Under the pieces are notes generated by a model that did no database searches, was not told where the DNA came from, and worked only from the letters and a program-made list of their open reading frames with translations. Positions 58,101 to 64,000 of a DNA stretch of 64,000 nt are shown here, in pieces. Location of the stretch: contig NZ_JAKRNM010000004.1 in NCBI RefSeq assembly GCF_022346995.1, positions 124,001-188,000 of the forward strand, in the 5' to 3' direction. The stretch's first letter is position 1. Each line of letters starts with the position of its first letter. Made by a program: the position numbers and the translations under genes. Source of the DNA: Paenibacillus sp. ACRRY (lineage in GTDB: Bacteria; Bacillota; Bacilli; Paenibacillales; Paenibacillaceae).

Positions 58101-60153
58101 CACACTGGCCATGAAGTTTGAACGAATTGAAGGCATGGAACATTGGGTGCATCTGGTCTCAGCCATGGATAAGGATACATTTGTACGGGGCTATATTTAC
58201 AGCTACGGAGAACATACAACACGTAAGGAGACGTTCAGTTATCTGATTCAAGTCTGCCATCCACGTGAGGGTGAGAATGAGAAGCTCCTGGGGCAATGGC
58301 TTGAGCAGTATCCGATCCAAGAGAAAAAGCTGTTGGAAGCGGCCATGTACGCACCGCAGTGGATGGAGATTGTATCGAAGCATCTGGGATGGGAAGGACT
58401 TCGCAGTGCGGCGTGGTACTTCCATGCCCACATTAACGAACGTTTTACAGCTGAAAAGGAAACCATCGTCGCTCACTATTCACCGATATCGCCGCAGGAG
58501 TTCAACGATGGGGCATTTGATATTGCCTGGTTCGAAGAGGCTTATGCAGCTGTCGGCGAGGAACGGTTCAATCTGTTATATGATTGTGCCAAATATATTT
58601 CCGGTGGAGCTAACCACCGCAGATCCCAGTTGTTCGCGGATGCAGCTCTAGGGAAGCTTCGTCTGGAAGACATGCGTCAATCTGTACAGGAGAAGCGTAA
58701 TAAAGACCATCTGCTCACATACAGTTTAATTCCATTCCAGGCGGAGCAGGAACAGGATCTGCGAGAACGTTATGATTTCATTCAGAAATTCCTGCTGGAG
58801 AGCAAGCAATTCGGAGCCCAGCGTCGCGCCAGTGAAGGTGCCGCTGCGCAGATTGCTCTTGGCAACCTTGCCCGCAATGCAGGGTATACGGATGTCACCC
58901 GGCTGATCTGGAACATGGAAGCGAGCAAGCTGGATGAGATGAAATCCTACTTTGAACCGAAGGCCCTGGATGAGACAACGACAGCACAATTGGTCATTGA
59001 TGAGGATGGTCAGTCCGAGTTGGTTCTTGTAAGTAAAGGGAAGACATTAAAATCGGTACCTGCACGATTCAAGAAAGACAGATACATTACGGAGTTGAAG
59101 GAATTAAAAGGGGATCTGGTCCAGCAGTATCGACGGGCAAAACAGGAGCTGGAGCGTTCCATGACGGCAGAAACTGCCTTTACCGTCCAGGAAGTGGCCA
59201 GTTTGATGCAAAATCCGGTCATTCGTCCACTGATTCGCACGTTGGTGTTCCAGTCAGGTGACCGTTTGGGGTATTTCGATGCGGAATCTGCCTGCCTGAT
59301 TGTACCTGGCGAACAAGGTACCACACATGCATTGCAGGAGCAAGATCCACTGGTGATTGCACATCCACTGCAATTGTTCCGCAGCGGGACATGGAGCGAA
59401 TTCCAGCGGGATCTGTTCACCCGTCAGGAACGTCAGCCGTTCAAACAGGTCTTCCGTGAGCTGTACCTTCCAAATGAGGATGAGCTTGCGAATGGAACCG
59501 TCTCCCGCCGGTATGCCGGGTATCAGATCCAACCGAAGAAGACGGTCGCCCTGCTCAAGGGTCGCCAGTGGACCGTCAGTTATGAAGAAGGCTTGCAGAA
59601 AGTCAGCTATGAGCATAACCTCATTGCCAATCTGTATGCCATGGCAGACTGGTTCTCTCCGGCAGATACGGAAGCACCTACGCTGGAGACAGTACAATTT
59701 TATGACCGCAAAACGTATAAGCCTGTAGCTTTGAAAGATGTACCGATGGTGTTCTTCTCGGAGGTCATGCGTGATGTTGATCTGGTGGTCAGTGTTGCAC
59801 ATGTGGGCGGGGTAGATCCGGAAGCCAGTCTGACAACCATTGAAATGCGCCATGTTATCGTGAATGAATCACTGCGTCTACTCAAGATAGACAATGTACG
59901 ACTGGATGGCAATTATGCACGGATCGAAGGTGAACTCGGCGAATATGCCGTTCATCTCGGCAGTGGCAATGTGTTTAAACAGGCAACGGGTGCGCTATAT
60001 ATCGTACCTGTGCATAGTCAGCATCGGGGGAGAATCTTCCTGCCATTCCTAGACGAAGATCCAAGAACAGCTGAGATTCTTTCCAAAATCATGCTACTTG
60101 CAGAAGATAAGAAGATCAAGGATCCACAAATCCTGGCACAGCTGAAGAGTTAG
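55183..60153 (+). CDS. Giant DUF4132-domain protein
   Basis: A 1656-residue cytoplasmic protein without signal peptide or membrane segment. Residues 1 to about 1200 are almost all helical and repeat-like, resembling HEAT/ARM scaffolds. A DUF4132-type region follows (about 1230-1420: VTRLIWNMEASKLDE, GKTLKSVPARFKKD). The C-terminal part ends HSQHRGRIFLPFLDEDPRTAEILSKIMLLAEDKKIKDPQILAQL, the closing domain often seen with DUF4132. E. coli MolR/YehI belong to the same superfamily; their role is not firmly known. I see no catalytic motif. GGAGGAG precedes the ATG. The small beta-grasp-like gene just upstream is the likely partner. Confidence 0.85.
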   Translation: MNQKDNEQVYINGLQEKAESLKGTWPELAGYVVEMAGSTYLRGDEEVYLNTEDFLQKQAAETGKPLFEPLLNVLEQLTNEWVVERFRYIADRATNFPYSVMYERRPYRTANPEHHLGQVIRKLIALLRMEIRQFSLDEYVSVREYKFDHLFEVRSVLPDCIAYELDHDNGDMKRALHEIIYGDNQSALLTGEMIKGIFMSDQTEAYHMVGELLVAARLQEGLRQSIVERMDEGTIEAFIYILKVIIDHNLIRFSSVVRALAVWTGLGIEAANSRVTSQLIEQAYEALTDAAVREEWEQDSNANKIFISLWATAVIEEDHLNDKLIRIMDQGQLYQKIVAQYVLANSQNRDLRLSIARRYLDVQDLELMHWIIQNYDAMYMHNWHFENGENLRSIHISPLPVFEDKATRRQDFDQLKQLLERIPQGGEGGPSGVLEYVHYRIERNDVIKKMLYLAAYDMDPEWIGEVIAIKDMLSPELRGELLSQFVRQPEKEVQRQFMFESLSDKSMSNREIALIKVRKLELTIDEMKQMEALLKLKTGSLRQKVIQVLLLQPVDQLAVSLERLLKAKNELQRLGALELLTEISADPERADQHEQLQPLAGLIQKPTAKEQKLLDKLTEEGSRYTSSNGFGLFDPSRVDPLLQEKRDFGDFNPKEIFTLSLEKAKPFMEGLDALVQQHRDHEYEVEYYAGYRETLLIGASLRSMVSYAERNNMKQMEQYPLHDVWEAYVAHSDLNSKELMQLYFILQFSTLSGNLNEHYSYYHDQYDYNELSKIPLLEGWRKSFAEQTYPLSYMEEMKQMAASLTYKDQVAELIAAAFRDSNPADTFEIAEKTWASIIASMPDDQLEKEAGMLHILTERWNYLVRSRIYDDASFQRFFQTAYQFINLVGNTQRFSLLSFEDYVRAFKLRLIDDQTMYRQLLTGGDRFAFIRELTSTRTEGIMDDPELIELRNTVVERILEIELTRGELSTEVSTLAMKFERIEGMEHWVHLVSAMDKDTFVRGYIYSYGEHTTRKETFSYLIQVCHPREGENEKLLGQWLEQYPIQEKKLLEAAMYAPQWMEIVSKHLGWEGLRSAAWYFHAHINERFTAEKETIVAHYSPISPQEFNDGAFDIAWFEEAYAAVGEERFNLLYDCAKYISGGANHRRSQLFADAALGKLRLEDMRQSVQEKRNKDHLLTYSLIPFQAEQEQDLRERYDFIQKFLLESKQFGAQRRASEGAAAQIALGNLARNAGYTDVTRLIWNMEASKLDEMKSYFEPKALDETTTAQLVIDEDGQSELVLVSKGKTLKSVPARFKKDRYITELKELKGDLVQQYRRAKQELERSMTAETAFTVQEVASLMQNPVIRPLIRTLVFQSGDRLGYFDAESACLIVPGEQGTTHALQEQDPLVIAHPLQLFRSGTWSEFQRDLFTRQERQPFKQVFRELYLPNEDELANGTVSRRYAGYQIQPKKTVALLKGRQWTVSYEEGLQKVSYEHNLIANLYAMADWFSPADTEAPTLETVQFYDRKTYKPVALKDVPMVFFSEVMRDVDLVVSVAHVGGVDPEASLTTIEMRHVIVNESLRLLKIDNVRLDGNYARIEGELGEYAVHLGSGNVFKQATGALYIVPVHSQHRGRIFLPFLDEDPRTAEILSKIMLLAEDKKIKDPQILAQLKS

Positions 60154-60279
60154 TAATAGCTCGAAATGGCAGGCAAGATTAGGCTAAGACAGGTGACACG
60201 GTTAGTAAGAATGCATGTAAGATTTAAGTGAGTTCGACTGGAGAAATGCGACACGATTAGAAGTGAGTAATGAAGAAAT

Positions 60280-60326
60280 AGCAGCCGGAGTACCTGTTAA
60301 AAGGGACTTCGGTTGCTTTTTATTTT
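60280..60326 (+). terminator. Terminator after the DUF4132 gene
   Basis: AGCAGCCGGAGTACC pairs with GGGACTTCGGTTGCT, then T5. Confidence 0.8.
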
Positions 60327-60795
60327 CCATGTGGAACGAAGGAGTTCATTGCATCCGTTTTCAAATAGACTTTGGGCCCAGGTGTTCAGTTGAAATTCCT
60401 TAATCTGATAATTAATTGAATTAATTGTTAAATCAAAAGTGGGACATAACGACTGTTTTTAAAAGTAAATTTTTTGTATGATTTAAGTTACAAAAATGTA
60501 ATTAACTCGTTTTCATACGATGTTATCTGAATTATAATCGACATCATACCTAAGAACTAATTCACTCCTTTCGGCTCCATTTCCATATTTAAGGGGATGC
60601 AATTGGTTTGCAGGTCGGCTATCGTAAGAAAGCGAAATTGCTCGCTCGCTTGTCGAGCCGCACTTTTCGTAGCGATGTGCAGGGCTGCCTGAATGCTTGA
60701 AGGGCTGGGACAAGCCAGTTTGCATTCCCTTGTATACATGTATTCAAGCAATGTGTGCAAGAAAAATGATCAAGAGAGAAGGAGAGCTTACAAAC
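60327..60795 (+). promoter_or_regulatory. Long structured leader upstream of GH3
   Basis: About 470 bases without a credible gene. It holds a perfect palindrome AATTAATTGAATTAATT (60411-60427), a candidate promoter TTTTCA (60510-60515)-17-TATAAT (60533-60538), and a leader of about 250 bases with nested pairing: GCTCG/CGAGC around 60640-60658 inside a longer stem between GCTATCG... and ...CGTAGC (about 60617-60675). It matches no riboswitch class that I recognise. Confidence 0.45.
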
Positions 60796-63507
60796 ATGAA
60801 CAGAAGACTCAACCTGATTTTCCTCAAACGATGGTTTATGCTGTTAATCATCGTAGCGTTTGCGGCGATGCCGCTACACGCCTTTGCCGCAGAGGCGGAT
60901 TCCGGGGCAGATCGCCCTTGGATGAACAAATCCTTATCTGCGAAGGAACGCACCGAGCTACTGCTCAAGGCGATGACGCTGGAGGAGAAAGTCGGATTCG
61001 TTACCGGTAAAGTAAATAACTATTATGGTTTCTATAATGATGGATTGGAGCGGCTTGGTATTCCGGCACTACAGATGGCGGATGGACCAGCAGGGGTACG
61101 TGTTGCCAATCCGGATGTGCAGGACAAAAAGTCCACGGCACTGCCTGCGCCGATCGCATTGGCTGCATCCTGGGATACCGATCTTGCCAAACAATATGGT
61201 GATCTGATCGGACAGGAAGCCCATGATACAACACATAACGTTGTTCTTGGTCCTGGTCTGGACATTGCACGTACACCATGGGGATCACGCAACTTCGAAT
61301 CCCTGGGTGAGGATCCGTTGCTGGCTTCCGGCATGGGTGCAGCGTATGTCAACGGAATTCAGAGCAACCCGGTGATTGCAACGGCGAAGCACTACATCCT
61401 GAACAATCAGGAAACGGAGCGTTTCACAACGAATGCAACAGCCAGCGAGCGTGCCATCCAGGAAGTCTATGCACGTCCATTCCAGGCTATGGTTGAAAAA
61501 GCGGATCTCGGTTCCGCCATGTGTTCATTTAACCAGGTGAACGGTACATATGCTTGCGAGAACAAGGAGATGCTGACCGATCTGCTCAAGGATCAGTTTG
61601 GCTTCGAAGGGTTCATCATGAGTGACTACGGTGCCAATTTCAGTACAGCCAAATCAGCTAACGCGGGTCTGGATCTGGAGACACCAGGGGAGCCTTATGG
61701 CAAATGGGGAACACAGCTGCTGGAAGCCGTGAAAAAAGGTGAAGTCAGCGAGCAGACCATTGATGAGAAGGTTCGCCGCATTTTGCTCCAAATGTTCGAG
61801 AAAGGGCTGTTCGACAACCCTGTAACCAATACACAAATTAATGCGAAGGCAGACGGTAAGCAGGCACGGGAAATTGCTGAGCAGAGCATGGTGCTGTTGC
61901 AAAATAACAATGACGTGTTGCCACTTTCGAAGAAAGAACTGAATTCCATTGCAGTTATTGGACCGGATGCAGATACGGCTTCTGCGGCAGGTGGAGGCAG
62001 CAGCCTCGTTAACCCGACATATACGGTAAGTCCACTTGAAGGGATTCGTAACCGTGCAGGCAATGGCGTGGAAGTGAAATATGCAGCCGGAACGGACCCT
62101 ATCTCCGCCGGGGATGCATTTAACGGTCCTTCCGCAGTACCATCCACCCTCTTGTCCCCGGCAGATGCCGAGAAGAGCGAGCAAAATTATGGTACGGACA
62201 AAGCGGAATATGGCCTTCGTGCCGAATACTGGACCAACACGAACATGGAAGGTGACCCTTCACTGGTTCGTACAGACAATCAGGTCAACATGAACCTTGG
62301 ATTTTATAACTATGAAGGGTTCAACGCCCAGTCATCCAAGCTTCCGGTTACACCTACGAAATTCAACAGTAAAATGTCCGCGCGTTGGACAGGTTCCATT
62401 ACAGCACCCAAAACGGGTGATTACAAATTGTCTCTGACCAGCCTGGGATCTGCGAAATTGTATGTGGATGATCAGCTGCTCGTAGAAAATCAAGGTGAAA
62501 CGCTGAGCACAACGAAGAAAGCAATTACGTTAAAAGAAGGCGAATCCCACAACATTAAGATTGAATACCGTACCGATTTCCCGGTACAGTCGAGCCATGA
62601 CATGGGTGCCCAAATGCGTTTCGGCTGGGAAGCACCTGAAGATGCCGTGGATGCCAAAATGCAAAAAGCAGTTGAACTGGCCAAAAAATCCGATGTTGCT
62701 GTTGTCGTGACACGTACGTATGACAGCGAAGGTTATGTGGACCGTTCCGATCTGGAACTGCCGAACAACCAGGAGCAATTAATCCGTAAGGTTGCAGCAG
62801 CGAATCCGAAGACGATTGTTGTTCAAATGAGCGGTCGTGCTGTGGAAATGGATTCCTGGCAAAAAGAAGTTCCATCCATTGTTCAAGCCTGGTATGCAGG
62901 TCAGGAACAAGGTAACGCGGTAGCTCGCGTTCTGTTTGGTGATGTGAACCCTTCTGGTAAATTGCCAGTGACGTTCCCATCGGACGATTCGCAAACGCCA
63001 ATCTCCACCGCGGAACAATTCCCGGGTGTGAATGGCGTGGGCACATACTCTGAAGGCATCTTTGTAGGCTATAAAGGGTATGACAAAGAAGGCATGACAC
63101 CAGCGTTCGCATTTGGACACGGGTTGTCTTATACCGACTTTGACTACCGCAACCTGCATGTAAAAAATACAGGTAAAGGGGACGATGCTACCGTAGAAGT
63201 GTCCCTGAACCTACGGAACACCGGTAAAGTTTCTGGTGCAGAAGTTGTACAAGTCTATGTAGGCAATCTGCCAACGAGTGTGGAAACACCGGAAAAACAA
63301 CTTGCTGGCTGGGCTAAAGTTGATCTGAAGGCAGGCAAACAGCAGCGCGTTAAAATCAAACTGGATCGCAGCGCACTGTCCTATTGGGATGAAAAGTCGC
63401 ATGAGTGGGTAATGCCTAAGGGTAAAGTATCTGTTTATGTCGGCAGTGCATCAGATGATATCCGTCTGACAGGCAGCGTGAATATCGGAAGTCCATCCGG
63501 TAAATAA
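60796..63507 (+). CDS. Secreted GH3 beta-glucosidase with PA14 domain
   Basis: A 903-residue exported enzyme. The signal peptide ends near LHAFAAEADS. The GH3 N-domain runs from about 50 to 340 with MADGPAGVRV, AKHYILNNQE and the nucleophile Asp277 in GFIMSDYGA; the C-domain is interrupted by a PA14 domain (about 475-620, AEYWTNTNMEGDPSLVR...KLYVDDQLLVENQGE) and ends in an Fn3-like domain (FAFGHGLSYTDFDYRN onwards). The PA14 insert shapes the substrate pocket in plant and fungal-type beta-glucosidases. It removes glucose from oligo-beta-glucosides outside the cell. AAGGAG precedes ATG 60796. The GH30 gene follows. Confidence 0.92.
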   Translation: MNRRLNLIFLKRWFMLLIIVAFAAMPLHAFAAEADSGADRPWMNKSLSAKERTELLLKAMTLEEKVGFVTGKVNNYYGFYNDGLERLGIPALQMADGPAGVRVANPDVQDKKSTALPAPIALAASWDTDLAKQYGDLIGQEAHDTTHNVVLGPGLDIARTPWGSRNFESLGEDPLLASGMGAAYVNGIQSNPVIATAKHYILNNQETERFTTNATASERAIQEVYARPFQAMVEKADLGSAMCSFNQVNGTYACENKEMLTDLLKDQFGFEGFIMSDYGANFSTAKSANAGLDLETPGEPYGKWGTQLLEAVKKGEVSEQTIDEKVRRILLQMFEKGLFDNPVTNTQINAKADGKQAREIAEQSMVLLQNNNDVLPLSKKELNSIAVIGPDADTASAAGGGSSLVNPTYTVSPLEGIRNRAGNGVEVKYAAGTDPISAGDAFNGPSAVPSTLLSPADAEKSEQNYGTDKAEYGLRAEYWTNTNMEGDPSLVRTDNQVNMNLGFYNYEGFNAQSSKLPVTPTKFNSKMSARWTGSITAPKTGDYKLSLTSLGSAKLYVDDQLLVENQGETLSTTKKAITLKEGESHNIKIEYRTDFPVQSSHDMGAQMRFGWEAPEDAVDAKMQKAVELAKKSDVAVVVTRTYDSEGYVDRSDLELPNNQEQLIRKVAAANPKTIVVQMSGRAVEMDSWQKEVPSIVQAWYAGQEQGNAVARVLFGDVNPSGKLPVTFPSDDSQTPISTAEQFPGVNGVGTYSEGIFVGYKGYDKEGMTPAFAFGHGLSYTDFDYRNLHVKNTGKGDDATVEVSLNLRNTGKVSGAEVVQVYVGNLPTSVETPEKQLAGWAKVDLKAGKQQRVKIKLDRSALSYWDEKSHEWVMPKGKVSVYVGSASDDIRLTGSVNIGSPSGK

Positions 63508-63517
63508 AAGGAAGAAG

Positions 63518-63552
63518 CGAAGAGTCGTGGCCGAATGGCCGCGGCTCTTTCC
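63518..63552 (+). terminator. Terminator-like hairpin between GH3 and GH30
   Basis: GAGTCGTGGCC pairs with GGCCGCGGCTC around GAAT, followed by a short T-run only; read-through to the GH30 gene is likely. Confidence 0.6.
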
Positions 63553-63577
63553 ACACTTGGAGAGTGGGGTGAACGAG

Positions 63578-64000
63578 ATGAACGCACGGTGGAGAGAGAA
63601 GAAAACAAGATGGATGCTCTTGCTGCTCGCGGTATGTGTTGTAGCTGGTTTCTGTGCATGGTGGATGGTAGACGGCAGTGAAGAAGATGCTATCCCGCCA
63701 CCATCTATAGGGAAGAGCCCAGCACCAGCTGAAGCATGGCTGACAACCGGAGATCAGCAGCATCTATTGGAACCGCAGCAGCCAATTCACTGGACAAAAA
63801 CGACAACGGAAGCGAACCATTCCGAAACAGATCAAACTATCATCATTGATCCATCCCAAACGTATCAAACGATGGATGGATTTGGTGCTGCCATGACAGG
63901 CTCGGCCACCTATTTACTCGATCAGCTTCCGCAGGAACAGCGGGAACGATTACTTAAGGAATTGTTTACAAGCGAAGGATTGAACCTGGATATGGTGCGT
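63578..64000 (+). CDS. GH30 glycosidase, N-terminal part
   Basis: The first 141 codons; the gene runs off the right edge. A membrane/signal segment (WMLLLLAVCVVAGFCAWWMV, residues 12-31) is followed by a polar linker and then IIIDPSQTYQTMDGFGAAMTGSATYLLDQLPQEQRERLLKELFTSEGLNLDMVR, the start of a GH30 domain of the glucosylceramidase/beta-1,6-glucanase type (Q-x-GFGAAMT-S). The catalytic residues are outside the window. GAGAGTGGGGTGA lies upstream. With the GH3 gene it suggests a beta-glucan degradation cluster. Confidence 0.85.
   Translation, partial: MNARWREKKTRWMLLLLAVCVVAGFCAWWMVDGSEEDAIPPPSIGKSPAPAEAWLTTGDQQHLLEPQQPIHWTKTTTEANHSETDQTIIIDPSQTYQTMDGFGAAMTGSATYLLDQLPQEQRERLLKELFTSEGLNLDMVR

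Overview
The window looks like chromosomal DNA of a Paenibacillus-type firmicute, probably of the P. amylolyticus/xylanexedens kind. The signs are an S-layer-homology surface protein, secreted GH3, GH30 and PL3 polysaccharide enzymes, LicT-type PTS control, TPP riboswitches upstream of both thiXYZ-like and ykoEDC-like importers, strong AGGAGG ribosome sites and frequent GTG/TTG starts. This is inference from gene content; no rRNA or other species marker is present. I saw no rRNA, tRNA, CRISPR array, transposase or prophage gene.

Layout. 0-0.7 kb: end of a SUKH-like gene and a TPR-like partner. 0.9-7.1 kb (minus): an exopolysaccharide operon with a cellulose-synthase-like GT2/PilZ enzyme, a BcsB-like secreted anchor, an MBOAT acyltransferase and a DHHW/AlgX-like protein, i.e. 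a likely c-di-GMP-controlled, O-acetylated glucan. 7.4-15.8 kb: CBS protein, class B PBP, VOC protein, small basic proteins, a zinc-ribbon/FxLYD membrane protein paired with an HtrA-like protease, and a TetR-MFS efflux pair. 15.9-20.5 kb (minus): licT-bglP-bglA, with a promoter, a RAT antiterminator and a terminator in front of both licT and bglP. 20.6-26 kb: small basic ORF, chemoreceptor, dgk-dck kinases, membrane protein, TipA-like MerR regulator. 26.1-31.5 kb (minus): a TPP-riboswitch operon thiZ-thiX-thiY-thiM-thiD-thiE. 31.6-37.8 kb: radical SAM protein, S-layer multidomain protein, PL3 pectate lyase, copper-amine-oxidase-N-like secreted protein. 37.9-41.1 kb: a second TPP riboswitch and ykoEDC. 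41.2-47.0 kb: PQQ-propeller protein, metNIQ, XRE/MmyB regulator. 47.1-54.5 kb: a FabF paralogue and the divergent nitrate-assimilation locus nasA / nasB-nasC. 54.7-60.2 kb: a small beta-grasp-like protein and a 1656-residue DUF4132 protein. 60.8-64 kb: GH3 and the start of a GH30 enzyme.

The most interesting finds are two. First, both divergent nas transcripts carry a leader with tandem hairpins whose six-base loops have A at position 1 and G at position 4, separated by one base, with the second hairpin overlapping an intrinsic terminator. This is the architecture recognised by ANTAR antiterminators. It sits behind promoters whose -35 boxes are overlapped by GlnR/TnrA-like sites, so nitrogen status and nitrate could be integrated at initiation and at elongation on both sides. 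Second, the beta-grasp-like/DUF4132 pair forms a compact two-gene unit of unknown function. The NasB protein also appears to be a retired siroheme nitrite reductase: its C-terminal half is recognisable but the metal-ligand cysteines are gone.
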